Source: Chrysomallon squamiferum
Taxonomy: Eukaryota > Mollusca > Gastropoda > Neomphalida > Peltospiridae
Direction of reading: 5' to 3'
Length of the DNA: 64,000 nucleotides
Assembly (NCBI GenBank): GCA_012295275.1
Contig: CM022665.1
Span: 38,838,795-38,902,794 of the forward strand
The position numbers were made by a program, and so were the translations under genes. The notes beneath the pieces are model-generated. The model was not told where the DNA came from, ran no database searches, and saw only the letters and a program-made list of their open reading frames with translations. Position 1 is the stretch's first letter. Every line of letters starts with the position of its first letter. Shown here piece by piece: positions 37,681 to 50,653 of this stretch.

Positions 37681-38697
37681 AAAAAACAAAAAAAAAAAGT
37701 ATCACACGCCAAAAAAAACTCTAACTTATGTTGAGGTATGACAGCTTGTGTAAAGTCGCCAGTAATGCAATTTACTGCAAACAAACGATGAAACTTAGGC
37801 TACAGTCTCTAAGTAGATGATGGGCTCTCTATGACACATTTCAAAGACACTCTTCATAAGTTGCTATCCCTGTAACGAAGCCAATTTTCTGCCAATAACA
37901 TCCAGCAGTCGTTTGTCAATACGACCCTCGGCATTAGCGTTACAGTCCGCGAAACATCATACATCCCCTTTAGCTATACAACTTTTGGAGCATTCGTAAT
38001 TACTTGTTAAGTTCCATTTAGGAAACTTCAGACTCATACAAACTTAGCCATTGACATTTGGAGAGATTGCTTATAATATGGCGGAGAGAGGTTTTATTCT
38101 CTCTTCTGTTTGCTATAAGAACATCCTACTTAAAAACTCTTGTATCTTGCTCCCGCCACCAGCCAATGGCTCTTATGGACTATACTTAATACCTGTTTAA
38201 ACTCCTCTCAAATACATTCAACCAGATCACGATAAACACTGAACAGTGATTAAGACAATTCTGTTTAAAGAAAGCAAAAGTTAAAAAAACACAAACACGA
38301 AGGCCTGTCATGGACAGATCCCCTCATTTGTCCACGTCAAGCGTGCTTGCTGATTTATGTGTTGCAAACTTTCTAAATATTATGCACTTACAGGGACTGA
38401 GGGGTTTATTAATAACGCTGACATATATATATATATATCATTTTGCCTCAGGTTAAACTTTTAATAAAATATTTTCAGTATAGGTGTACTTAAACATAAA
38501 TACTGATACGCGTTTAGGTATAAAATGGAGATACGAAAAAATAAATACAGACAAGCGTATAGAGAGACGGAATACAAACAGACAGTGCGGCTGATACACA
38601 GACAGATTTATTAATTTTGTGAAACAAAACAAATCAGCATATTAATTAATCAGGTGACTGAGAAAACTAGTTTATTGATTTTGGTCCAACTACAATA
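37681..38697. other. High-complexity non-coding island
   Basis: About 37,730-38,350 is balanced and repeat-free, containing TTATAATATGGCGGAGAG near 38,070. A TA run lies near 38,423-38,438. No recognisable coding frame; a candidate regulatory block. Confidence 0.4.
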
Positions 38698-40080
38698 AAA
38701 AAAAAAAAAAAAAAAAAAACATGATTTAAAGCGACCGATTATCGTTGGACAGCAAGCTTCTCCTTCCTCTTTCTGAAACCTCTTCCAGTAAATAACAGAA
38801 CCATTCTTGATCCATTTCCAGAAAGAAGTGTCCTTTGTAAGTGATTTTATTAGTCTTTTTTCAAACCTAGTGGAAACTCGCAATTTGCTCTATAGAATTG
38901 TATCATGCCATCATTACAAGAAGTATTCCGCAAGTAAGTAAGTGGACTCCGGTACCTTATACTAATACTCACAGAGATCCATTTTTATTACCTTTAGCGT
39001 GAACTAGTTTGGAACTAAAAAACGGAATTATTTAGTGCTAACAAAAATCAGGAAACCAACAAAGAAAGTAAATTGCCACGGTAAATAGACATTAAGGACT
39101 GAAGGAAAACAATGAATAATATAATTTGCCATGCAAAAGTTCAAGCTGTCGGTTCGCCAAATGAAGAAAGGAGTTTCTTCTTTAGTAATATATTTTCAAA
39201 TTGAATTTTGTAAAATGCTAATAACTGTCTGTGGAATTCATCTTTTTTATTTTTATTTTTATTTTTTTTTTTTTTTATTTTTTTCACAAGTGGTTTAATC
39301 TACGAGGGACAAAAAAAAATATTATTCACTATTTTTATTTTAAAGACCTGCTGAAAATATTTTTATTGACTGATTTTTAATAATAATATTCATATTGTGT
39401 ATCATTTACAAATACTGATTGCGTTATTATTTGGTGAAAACGATTCTTAAAATGATAATTTTATTAAAAACAAAAATATATTAATATTCATACTCGTGGT
39501 AGATAGAAAACTATTTATAATTATTATTGGCATTATTTTGTAAAATTATATGAACAGATAATTGTTTTAATGATCATGTACAACTTTATGCACGTACGTT
39601 TCTCTCATTATTTTAGCGTACTATTAAAAATTTTGTTTTATTAAACTATAATAATATAGTTAATATATAAATTATTAAAGCCATTTCAGTAAATCACACA
39701 ATAAAAATATGTATATTTATTTTTTTACATATATTAAAGGCGTATTTTGATATGACAAAAACATTAAGAAAAAGTATCTTCTTTCATAAAACAGCTCAGA
39801 TAAATGTTTGATAATTGCCTCTTTCATGAAAAACATATATTATTAGTGGGGGGGGTTTGTTGTTTTTCTGTTTGTTTGATTTTATTTATTTTTTAATGTT
39901 TTTTTTTTTTTTTTTTTGTAATGGATAATTCTTAAAGTCTGTATTTTAAAAATAAAAAATATATATTTCCAATTTTATATTATTCATTGAGGAAATATCA
40001 CAACCAATTTCGACATTTTTCGTGTCTTATTTGCTTTTTGTGGCCATTTTGTATTTTTTCAGTTTTTTAAATATAAAAGA
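38698..40080. other. AT-rich DNA with homopolymers
   Basis: Poly(A) at about 38,698-38,719, a moderately complex island at 38,720-39,230, T-rich tracts near 39,262-39,277 and 39,901-39,917, and a GGGGGG run near 39,848. No gene recognised. Confidence 0.55.
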
Positions 40081-40670
40081 GACATATTGCAATTAGTGTT
40101 TTGCCATCAGGAAAGCACACAATCGCAAAGCCCGGACTCTTTACAAATTGCTGAATCTGCCGTGTTCAAATCAACCCCTGGCTTGGACCCGATGAAAATT
40201 GAAATGTGGCCGCCAGCTAGGTGCAGCAAACAGGATTTGATTTAACAATCGGTTCCAACCTATACGGAAGTTGCAGAAGAGAAACAGGAGGTAGCTTTTC
40301 TATTGGAAAAATTAGTTTTGTATGGCTAATTTCTTTCGTTTACTGTCAGCTCCTTTGACACGAACGAAGGAAAAGATTCTGTTGCAACAAGAGTTCAGTC
40401 CCTCTGGTTAGTGAAGGATATGTCGCACTTCCTTCCGTAATATTTTTAAAAGATTTCTTCCCAGCAAACAGAATTTTCAGAAGCCTTTGTTTTCAAAAGT
40501 GAAAATACTCAATCAAATACGGAAATAAAACTTTGTGATGTCTAATCAGTCGGAAGCATTAGAACAGCTGCAGAGATTCTGTTAGAATTTTCTGAATTTA
40601 CCGCAGTGTTTTGAAATTAATAGTTTCCTGACGGTATATGATGCTAGAAAAGAAAATTATTAGCTAAATA
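40081..40670. other. High-complexity non-coding island
   Basis: Balanced, repeat-free sequence, clearest at 40,100-40,270 (includes GTGGCCGCCAGCTAGG). No recognisable coding frame on either strand. Confidence 0.4.
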
Positions 40671-41070
40671 TTTCCTTTTCAGTAAAATGATTTAAAAGTT
40701 TTATTGGTTTTTTTTTTTCAGTTGAGTGGTAATATAGAAGAATTAACAGTAAAAATAGTTTAATCTTATGGCAGGTTTAGAGACCAGATATTGTATAATT
40801 TTACAAAGAGTCTTACAAAAAGGTAAAAAGTAAAATAAAAACAAAAGCTTTGATATGAAGACTGCATAAAAATGCTGTTTAAAATAAATTAAGTACGACT
40901 TTAAATATCAAAAGAAAGAACACGCTCAAACAAAAAAAACAAAAAAAAAAAACTTCTAAATAATAAAAAAATAAAAATTTAAAACCGACTTTCAAATTTA
41001 TCTATCTCTAACGTCTGCTTTTGGCGTCTGCTTTTCGACAAAACGCGCTTGCCACGCGCCACGAGAAGAC
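40671..41070. other. AT-rich DNA
   Basis: No gene or strong motif seen. Confidence 0.6.
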
Positions 41071-41223
41071 ATGATGGCTAATCAATTTGATACGTCTGTC
41101 AGTCTGTCACACGTTAAACGATCACAGTGGAATCAGAGGCATGCTGCTTTACCAAACGTCTCTGCAAGATCGTGCAATCTTAAGCTGCCTTGGTCGGCAT
41201 TTAAATGGGCAAATAATCCTCAG
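41071..41223 (+). other. Possible first coding exon, unconfirmed
   Basis: An ATG at 41,071 (a second ATG follows at once) opens 51 codons ending in CAG, directly followed by GTAAGAGG from 41,224. This is a close match to a metazoan splice donor in phase 0. The 51 residues are of ordinary mixed composition, unlike the repeat-driven frames around it. I recognise no domain or signal peptide and can point to no partner exon. The same layout could arise by chance in a regulatory island. Confidence 0.15.
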
Positions 41224-42470
41224 GTAAGAGGAGGAAATCCGACAGGTGAGCTAAGATAGCAGAACAAATCAATTACTTGAACGTGGAGGGCGGCAGTTCG
41301 CGCTTGTCTGTGAGGAATGCTGTTCATGGCGCACACAGGAAGATCTAGAAGTAGTAGATTAATTACAACCACTTTCAGAAATGATAAATAACGTTATGTC
41401 CGTGATAAATGCATTCTGTGAAATCCTGTCCTTGTTTTAATCACGTGCTTCTTTATTTCTTCGTTGTTTTGTTGTTTTGTTTTTTTTTTTCTTTTTTTGT
41501 TACTGTTGTTGCTGTCGTTGTTGTTATTTTCATTTTTATGCGAGTCTTTTTACGTGTGTAACAATCAAAGAAAAAATGTTTTAAAAAAAAATGTAAGTCG
41601 TTTAAGAAATGGAATATTAATGTGTGTCTTTGTCTGTAATTTTATTGTGGAATATCGGGTATAATATTAATTACAATTCACAAAAGCAGATTATGAATAC
41701 AAGAATATATATGTCTTCTTGAATTTTGTATTAAATCATTAGTTCAAAATTTAAAAACACGATTTTGTTTTCTCCTTGGCATGCCACTCGAATTTTTGTT
41801 TGTTTATCCTGAAAGTTACGTTCATCGTGAAGGCGAAACACCTTTTTTCTTGAAACAGTGGACTGGCGTCTTTACAATTTCTTTTTTTTTTTTTTTCAAT
41901 TTTGTCTGTGACTGTACAACTATTAGTAAACCCTTCATCACAATATAAAAACAGCGGTTTGTCCACCCCTTTTTTTTTTCTACCCACGCCTTAAAATGAG
42001 TAACTGCAAAATATCGACTGAATACATTTGATTCCTTTAAGTTTAACATGTTAAAGTTTCAAGTGTGTTTTCCGCACGGCCAAACCTACGTGTTAGTTGA
42101 GTCATAAAATGTACACGATTTCCACTGATGTTCGCTTTATGTTGTAAATTGAACCATCTACGAAACGTCGTATCAAAGATGTGTAAACCACCCAACCCGA
42201 ATATCATATCCGTATGTCAACACTGCCACACCCGACATAATGAATACGTTTAACACATAAAAACGAAATACGTGAAGCGGTTAAACAGTTTATTGTCTCT
42301 GAAGAAGGAAATGCTTCGTGTCATTAACAGTAAGACCAGATAAACTCGTTCCAAGCGAGATACCCAACACGAACAGCGTGGAAGAAAAAAATGATTATGA
42401 GAAGAAGAAGAAAGCAAGAACATAAATGTCAACAACAGTAACAACAACAGCAATAGTAATAACAACAAAA
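41224..42470. other. Non-coding, mixed complexity
   Basis: T-rich tract near 41,477-41,500, a moderately complex stretch at 41,750-42,390 with overlapping frames on the minus strand that show no motif. No gene called. Confidence 0.5.
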
Positions 42471-42557
42471 ACAACAACAACAATAATACAATAATAATAA
42501 TAATGTTTTTCACGACAACGACGAAGTCGATGATAATAATAATAATAATAATAAATA

Positions 42558-42606
<49 letters not shown>

Positions 42607-42745
42607 GAACAACAAAAACGGTGACAAAGATAATATCCGAATAATAAACAAATAAAATACAAAATACTAATAACAACAACTTTGATGTTAGTAACAACAG
42701 CAAGAAGAATGATGCCGATGATGTGGACAGCAATAATAACAGCAA

Positions 42746-42789
<44 letters not shown>

Positions 42790-42850
42790 GTAGTAGCAGT
42801 AGCAGTAGTAGTAGTAGTGGTAGTCGTAGTGGTAGTCGTAGTAATTATAA
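42471..42850. repeat. AAC/AAT then CAG/TAG triplet region
   Basis: AAC and AAT triplets at about 42,471-42,605, then CAG, CAA and TAG/CAG triplets at about 42,729-42,842. The Ser/Asn-rich frame on plus and the Leu/Tyr-rich frames on minus are expected from triplet repeats, so no gene is called. Confidence 0.93.
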
Positions 42851-44229
42851 TGATCCAATAACCCTGTTTAATTTAGGTGATAATTACAATGATGATGAAA
42901 TTAACTGTGAAATATTTCCACGTTCAGAGAGAGTTTAATTTTAAAGAAAAAAATCATACCTTCACTGCAAAAGTCTGCAACATGAATTAATTTCAGAATT
43001 ACCCTCTCAGGCATAATATTTTAATTTGATGTTCATTAAATTCAAATAATCGATTTTTGGTTCATTGAGAATGACATTCCTCGAGTCTCATTTTTGAAAC
43101 ATGACATTGTGTTGAAAAAGAAAGTAATTAACGTTTAATAAATGCTTCCTAAGTGTTGATAATGTCTTCGATTCACTCTTTTTTCTTATTCTTTTTTTTT
43201 TATTTTGTTTTTATTTTATTTTGTTTTTATTTTATTTTATTTTTTTATTTTTCTTCTACGTTCCTTTGCTAGTTTGGACTTACTATCATTTTTTTTCTCT
43301 CTCTCTCTATTGAATTAGCATTATTGTTATTACTGTTTTCCATTTCTTTGGTTAGTAATTTTTTAACAAGAAGTATATTCGTTTATTAATGTGTGTGTGT
43401 GTGTGTATGTGCGTGTGGTCTAAGTTTAATATCTCTACGCGTTCATGCACATATGTGTGTATATAAATATGTATTTACGTATGTATCTATGTACGCATGT
43501 GTGTATTTAAGCATCCGTGCATGCATGTATGATAATTATGTCAAGCACTTTTAAACTGGGCACGATTACAAACTAATTTAGAAGCAATATTTTCTCACAA
43601 GAAGTGTAATTGGACAGAAAGAACAATTTTATGAATGTTTTATTGTTATTGAGACAAGCTGACAGCGTGCAATAATTTAACACTGAGCTAAAAACAAATT
43701 TTATGTTTTGATGACTTGGATATTAGCAGTTGTAAAACATACATCAAGGTCGCTGAATCATTCTAGGCACGCATGTAGCAATACTGCAACTGTTCTTTAT
43801 TTATTAATGTACGTGGCTTGTTTGTTTATTTATTTATTTACTTAACTTACTTACTATTTATTTCAGTTAAACAGTATATTAAATTAGATGTAACATGTTA
43901 CTAGGTGTAATTCGAACTTGCTCCGATTCCTTGGATTATCTCTCTTTTAGATCTGTGAATGTTTTAGGTGTCAAATTAGATTATGTAGTTAAATGTGCTT
44001 TTGTCTACAAATACATATATGAATATATATGTATTTAAACATAAACAAAGAACATAAAACATATAATAATAAAAAATATGGCAAAATATACTATTACCAA
44101 AACTGTAATTTATTTCAAAATTTTGAAAGAGCATTTAAATTTTCTTATTGCATAATAAAAATTCCTTTTATCGCTTATAAGATACCAATCAATGCCGCTA
44201 AAAGAAATCAGTATAATTAAAAGCCCTTG
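42851..44229. other. AT-rich DNA with GT/TATG tracts
   Basis: T-rich stretch at 43,190-43,255; (GT)n at 43,390-43,407 followed by degenerate GTATGTAT steps to about 43,545. No gene seen. Confidence 0.6.
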
Positions 44230-44720
44230 CGAAAGTTATCTCAAATGATTATGACAACTTGAATGGGTGTATGTTTTTTTTTTCCAAATTCTCAGAGGGC
44301 AAAATAAGTCTGAATAGAGACCATTAATAAATTCTGCAGCTTTACGCAACTGGAGGTGTTGGTCAGCTACTTCAGGTGGTTGGGCCGTTGTTTCATGTTT
44401 TCGTTTTTCGCTGCTTTGGAAACAAATAAGCGAAACTGTTAATGACCAAGCCATTATGCTTTCACAGTTTGAAACAATCGGTCATCACTCGGACTAAGTT
44501 GATGGACACCTGGACACAAAGGACATCTTCATCACCGGTGCAGCGACCAATGGACCGAGACAAATCATACACCGGGAAGCACCGCAAACGTAATCGACGC
44601 AAACAATTTCGACTTCTTGTGTTTTGCTGTGATAATAGTCATCCATTAGTATTGTGAAACACAAAACGCGGCGGACAAAAAGGTAAAGTTAGAAACGCGT
44701 GATAAAGAAAATAACTGACG
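44230..44720. other. High-complexity stretch, unassigned frames
   Basis: A minus-strand frame (44,236-44,454) and a plus-strand frame (44,442-44,657), each about 71 codons, overlap only at their ends. Their composition is mixed and protein-like, but no domain is recognisable and no splice signals clearly bound them. Confidence 0.3.
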
Positions 44721-45175
44721 AATTCTATTAGCGATAAGTGTAAAATAATAAAAATATTACAAGGGGTGTGTTTTGTTTCTTTTTTATTTATTTGTATTTA
44801 ACTGTCTTGCGTTCTCTAGTTTTTTATATTTTATTTTGTTTTGGGCTTATTTGTTTTTTCAGTTTATAACTCTTTTTTTTTTTCTCTCCGATTATTTAGT
44901 TAGATTCGCTTTAATATAGTTTACATATATCTATATCTAAATACATATATATTTAAATGTATTTATTTGTTTATTTACTTTCTCTTGTTGGTTTCATTCA
45001 GGTTTTGGGGCGAGTTTTTTTTTAAATTTATTTATTTATTTATTTTTTATTTTATTTTTTTTATTATTATTAATGTTTAATTTTTTTATTATTATTATTA
45101 TTATTTAGTTTTTACTCAGAATGAGAGATTTGCTGCTTTGTAGTTACTAATAAAACCATAATTCATTAATAATGA

Positions 45176-45176
<1 letters not shown>
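44721..45176. other. T-rich AT DNA
   Basis: TTTA and TTA runs near 45,028-45,105. No gene seen. Confidence 0.6.
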
Positions 45177-45230
<54 letters not shown>

Positions 45231-45234
45231 TTAT
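45177..45234. repeat. (TTA)n microsatellite
   Basis: About 18 clean TTA triplets. Confidence 0.98.
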
Positions 45235-46327
45235 TTAAATCAGACAAGAAAATAAAGGAGTTAAAACTGAACGCAAATCATAACTTGTGTTCTTTTTTCC
45301 AGCAACCCAATTCCATAACCTGAGTATTTAAATCGTAAAATACCTCATAAAATACTGACTCCCAATTTTCTGTTTAATGTAAGTGATTCATCATGTCTAC
45401 GTACACACGTCCCGTTTCGTTCCGTCTTCTGTTTATAGTCTGACGATTAAGACTCAGACATAACAAATCCAGTTTATGACATTGGCATCATCAAATAATT
45501 TCCCTTCATGTAATTTATACTATCAATAACATTCACAGATAATATTTTTAACGTAATTTTCTGTTTGCTGTGTAAATATGATTTCCTGCTTTTATTACGT
45601 TTCATTTGTACAGCCATGCTGGTTGTGCGGGTGATGATGTTGAAGTCGTCGTCGTTTTTTTTTTTGTGTTTTATTTATTTAATTTTTTTTTTTAATTTTT
45701 ATAATTTAAAAAAAAAAAATCTTTATTTTTCACCTTTTTCAGCTTTTGTTTCCTCTTTTTCTTTTTTTACTTTCGCTTCTATTTTCATTTATTTTTTACA
45801 TATTTTTAAATTGTTTTCAATTTTTTAAATATTTTTTTATTAATTATTATTATTATTGTTATTACTGACATTTAAAAGGAAAATGTAATTAAAGAAACTG
45901 ATGTAAATTTTATATAAAATATTTAAAAGTCGAAAAACAACACTAAAATGAATACTTTTCATATATCCTTTTGAATTAATTTTTAGTTGCATAATACTTT
46001 TAGAATATATTTTCAAAGATTTAAATATTTTGTCTATATTTTTCAATCATGGTTATTATTATTTTTTTTTTTTTTTATTAAACTGTAAAATCCAATTACA
46101 AAATTAAACCTTTGATATTCACCAGAAATAATGATATTTCCTACTTTCACTCTATTCAAAAATAATATAATAAAAACTAAATCTTTAAAAAAAAGAAAAA
46201 AAAAAGAAGCATAAATATGATACTAAAAGAAATTAAACAAAACCTAATGAAAAATCATTCCATCGAAAAATTACACACAATAAACTATTATCTATACTTA
46301 TTCACTGAAAGCAAGTCTCGGAAGAAC
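45235..46327. other. AT-rich DNA
   Basis: A balanced patch at about 45,270-45,560, then strongly AT-rich low-complexity sequence. No gene recognised. Confidence 0.6.
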
Positions 46328-46355
46328 AAAAAAAAAAAAAAAAAAAAAAAAAAAA
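46328..46355. repeat. Poly(A), 28 bases
   Basis: Uninterrupted A run after CTCGGAAGAAC; no target-site duplication recognised. Confidence 0.97.
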
Positions 46356-47030
46356 TTATCGAGAAAAATAATGATATCGATAACAACTGAAAATAGTTGC
46401 ACAATTCATTAGTTTAGTAAAATACTCTCCACGGCTACTTTGTACAGCGAAAAGAGAAATTTCATCAGAACGATAATGGAGTAACATCTCAAGTGGTCTG
46501 TCTTATTTCCAAACTCAATGTACCTTGCCCATGGAGACTGGATGTTATTTCATATTTCCTCAGATGGCCAAGTGAGTCAACATCGCCGCGTCAAATAACG
46601 AAAATGACAATAATCATTTCTTGAGGGAGTGAATTGCCAAACACAAGAATCTCCACACCCCGGGAAATCAGTTTCCGAGTCTGTGGACATTGGCTCCGGG
46701 GCCGTGTATTCTTGGGTTTTTAGCTCTAAGCACAGAGCTTTTGTAAGAGAGCTGCTTATAATGGTTTCTAAGAAGCGTTCAACAACGTTCCCGGTCTTGC
46801 TACATTAGCTGTGAGAGTCCTTGCTACTCGTTTTAAGAGTCTCTGGAACAAAAAATCCTAAAACGAATAAACGCATGAAATGTTTCTTGCCAAATTAAAA
46901 CACAAACTGAATGTCTCTTACGTATGGATTGCGTTCATCGTCAAATGACGTACTTTTCAGAGCCGGTAAAGCTTTCCAGTGAATGGGAAATCTTAACACC
47001 CTCTTCAAGAGATGGGATTTTATTTTCTTT
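46356..47030. other. High-complexity non-coding island
   Basis: About 46,430-46,990 is the longest repeat-free, balanced block of the desert. It includes CCACACCCCGGGAAATCAG near 46,652 and GGCTCCGGGGCC near 46,691. Stops interrupt all frames at short intervals. A candidate conserved non-coding element. Confidence 0.45.
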
Positions 47031-48300
47031 TAAGAAAAAACACACTTTATTTTGTTTACATATTTTAGTGCCTAATTTTTGTTTCTTTTAATATTTCTCA
47101 TTTTTCTGCAGGGTGATATAAAAAGAAAGACACAAATTGCTAAGAAAACAAAAAATAAAAGAGAATCCGCGATGAAAGTAATAACTAACAATGGTTTTTA
47201 CTTTTAAGGTTTTTAGTTTAAGATTTAAGATTTTGTTTTTAATTTTTTTTTTTTTTTTTTTTTTTTAAAACCGAGAAATTTCTGGGGATAAAAAGTATAT
47301 ATTTAATGTAAATAATAGCGTATGGTATTAAGATTATAATTTTACAGAGAAAAAATAAATTTTTGAGAAAAAAAAATAAGCACAATTAGGTTGAAATTAA
47401 TGGCTTAGATATTTCCTTTTAAAATTTTAGAAAATAATTTCCTGGTTTGGGTTTTTCTAATTCTTCTTTTTCTTTTTATTATGGTTGTTTTTTTGTTGGG
47501 TTTTTGTGGGGGGGGGTTAATGTATTTTTCAAAGTGAGCAGAAAATGTAATAGGCTAAAATGGTTTTTATTTTCGATGTTTATCATTTCAGAAATAAAAA
47601 AGCAAAAACCAACATTTTTTATAAAAATTTAAAATTATGTGCGATGAATAGTTTGCTGTTATTTCATCAAAAGTTTTAATAATGAAAGAATGAAAAACAA
47701 TTTTTTTTTTTAAATATTAATAAATAAAAACGGAAGTAGAGCGAAAATAATAAAATTTAAATGATAATTTAAAAGAAGAAAATTGTGAAGAATAATAAAA
47801 AGAATAATACAATAATAAAACAAAAATGAAATATTTAAAAAAACAAAGAGGAAGAAGAAGAAGAAAAAAAAAAAATATAATAATAAAACAAAAGACACTG
47901 GTATAATAGCTTCGTGAAGTATTTTTTCTAATTTTGTTTATTTTTATTATTATTTATGATTTCTTTGTTACTCAATACGTGATAAATTTGTATATAGAAA
48001 AATAAAAAGATATTTCGTATATATATATTTAACAAACAATATTAATTTTAAATATTTGCATAAGTAAACTAACAATATAAACTTACTGCAATAAGGTTTT
48101 ATAAATATCTCTTGATAATTCTTGATAATAAAAAAAGAATAAATTAATTTACCTGTCTTTATCATTTTTGTATTTAACTGTAAGAATTGAAGCAGTAATT
48201 TAAGATAGTTCCAGATATACGTATATATATATATATTTAGACTGTATTCAGCTCTTTTTAAAAATAATTCATGATATTTTTATTTATTTTTATGCCTTTT
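47031..48300. other. Strongly AT-rich DNA
   Basis: T tract near 47,242-47,266, GGGGGGG near 47,509, GAA/AAG runs near 47,850, otherwise AT-rich low-complexity text. No gene seen. Confidence 0.6.

Positions 48301-48344
<44 letters not shown>
48301..48344. repeat. (CA)n(TA)n(TG)n palindrome
   Basis: A CA run, a TA run and a TG run in succession form a self-complementary 44-base block that can extrude as a hairpin. Confidence 0.97.
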
Positions 48345-49741
48345 CACTTCTTATTATTGTTTAATTAGTAAAATTTAAAATTGTTCGATATAATTATTTT
48401 ATATCAGATTGTGTAAATTTAATCATTTTGCTTCTTTTTTTTTTTTCTTTTCTGTTATCATTATCGTTATCGTCATCATCGTTTTAATCATTTTTACAGA
48501 AATGTGACTGTGTTACTGGTTCCAAGCCGCAATTTATAGCTCAAATGTGTGCCTATATTTTTTAATCGTCCACCAAAACATTATTAATGATACAAAATAT
48601 TCGGATTCTTGGGTGCGAGATACTTCGAGACTAAAAATATGCCACAGATTTCACAAATTCTGTCACGTTAAAGAATTCAACACGTAATTTCCATTTATGT
48701 AATTTCAACAATGAAATAAAATCCTCGGCAATATTTTGATATAATTTCCATGAGCAATTCCAATAAAACATTTCCTCTGTTATGTGACTGGTGTTGGAGA
48801 AACGTTTATTATTTTGAAAGTGTTATCTTTGCGAATTTCCTGTTTCAGCGTCACTGCAAGTAATGTCAACAAAAGCAACAGCGGAATCTTAACGAAATTT
48901 GTTTTATCGAGCTAAAGACGTGACTCCCGTGAAACCTGACAGTGTTCAAAAACACTGGCGTCCATGTTATTAATATACAAGCAAAATAATGTTCAAGTTA
49001 AAATCGATAATAGTTGGATCCACGATTCCTTATATTATTTAATCCGAACATATATTCCAGTCATCTCAATCACAAAAATTGCAAACCTAATTAAAATTAT
49101 AATATATTGTAAAAGTATACTTAAAGAAAAAAAAAATGAAATACACAAATGAAGATGATATTAATTAGCTATGCCAGTATGACCAGTCTGTCAGAATATA
49201 TAAACAGTGCATTAATTATAAGCAATAATATTGAGCAATATCCAAGTCGAACAGCCCAGACAATTTTCAGCCGTATACGCACAAGAGTATACTCAGATTA
49301 TAATTAAATAGCATCAAACAAAACCACAGTCATTAAAAACTGAAGAAAAAGAGGTGTTAAAGAAATCCGTAGCATTAATGATGATGTCGACGATACGCCA
49401 ACTGCAGACTTAAATTATTATTTTTTTTTTCTAAAGAAGAGAATTTTCACGGAATCAAAGTTTAATTGATTTGCTGTGTAAGCCAGCTGACATGATATGC
49501 TATTTTTGCAAGCGGTTTCTATGGCCAAGACGCCAAATCCCCTCTAATTGGCCTCTTAAGTGTGCAAGAGATCTTCCATTGCTGAAAGAGCCTTTTCTGC
49601 GTCATATCTGACTAGGATCAGGTTGCGTGGCTATAATAGGGTTGTGAGACCTTCTGTAACAAGGGATCGCCAATCTTCAAGTTTTGAGACATTCTAACTA
49701 ATCAGCAAGCATCTAATTTTCTGTATTTTCTATTTATAAAA

Positions 49742-49773
<32 letters not shown>

Positions 49774-50450
49774 AAAAATCTGTTAAAGTAAATACTTTAA
49801 AGACAATGCCCTATTACGATAATGGTGATTTTGTATATTGTATATAAAACAAATATTATGTTTCATATAAAAATATTTTATTCAGATTGTTTATAGGTAT
49901 TACTGTCTGTAGAGGCTGTCTATGTATGTGTGTGTGTGTGTGTGCCTAATATTTATAAAAACGTGGCTAATTTATTTTCTAAAATGATTTATTAAAAATA
50001 TTTTTAATACTGTTTTAAATCTTTATTCGTCATTCTGTAAGTCAAAATAATTTTCAAGACAAATCAGATCTTGTAATGATTATTACTTCACGTTATTTTA
50101 AAAAGAAGAAAGAAAAAAAGAGGAAGAAGAAACAATAAAGAAAAAAATTAAAGAAAAATATTAATTTGAATAACCTTTATAAATTAGCACATTACAACAA
50201 AGAAAAGAATCTTTCAAAAGCATCATTGATTTGTATTATAATAATGGAAACAAAAATAACGATAAATGAACATAACAAAACGTTGATAAAAAATACGTTA
50301 ATATTTTTACGTTCTGCCATCTGGCATACGACTTGTCAGTTCTTCACACTTTTTAATAGGTTAACTAAATTAATTTAATATAATTATTATTTTAATAAGT
50401 TAAAAATCCCTATGAATAATAAAAAAGATATCGTTAAAACAAATTTTATT
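48345..50450. other. Non-coding with one high-complexity island
   Basis: Moderately complex at 48,490-48,970. AT-rich at 48,971-49,430. A balanced repeat-free island at about 49,430-49,720 includes TATGGCCAAGACGCC near 49,520. (AAG)n at 49,750-49,772 and a GT run near 49,926-49,943 follow. No gene recognised. Confidence 0.5.
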
Positions 50451-50584
50451 TCACTATTAAAAAAAAAAAAAAATTAAATAAAATAACGACCAAAATAATT
50501 GACGTTTTATTATATTATCTTCTGGTTAGGAACATTTCGCAATACGTTAAAGTGAAGATACTACAGGAGCGTTTTAATAATTCT

Positions 50585-50653
50585 AAGTGTATTAGCTGTA
50601 ATTACATTAACACTGAAAGCCATACAAATCTAAATAAGCACTATTATTCTCAT
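50585..50653 (+). pseudogene. Possible C2H2 zinc-finger relic
   Basis: One plus-strand frame reads KCISC, Y, then NLNKH and YYSH, with cysteine codons at 50,588 and 50,597 and histidine codons at 50,639 and 50,651. Spacing is C-x2-C-x13-H-x3-H, one residue longer than the classical finger, with an aromatic after the second Cys and Asn-Leu before the first His as in many fingers. The frame has no upstream ATG and no second finger, so this is either chance or a decayed fragment. C2H2 genes are very numerous in cephalopods, which makes a relic plausible but does not prove it. Confidence 0.15.

Noticed and set aside
42395-42938. Ser/Asn-rich frame (plus) and Leu/Tyr-rich frames (minus)
   Set aside because: Trinucleotide-repeat translation with no non-repeat domain and no splice context.
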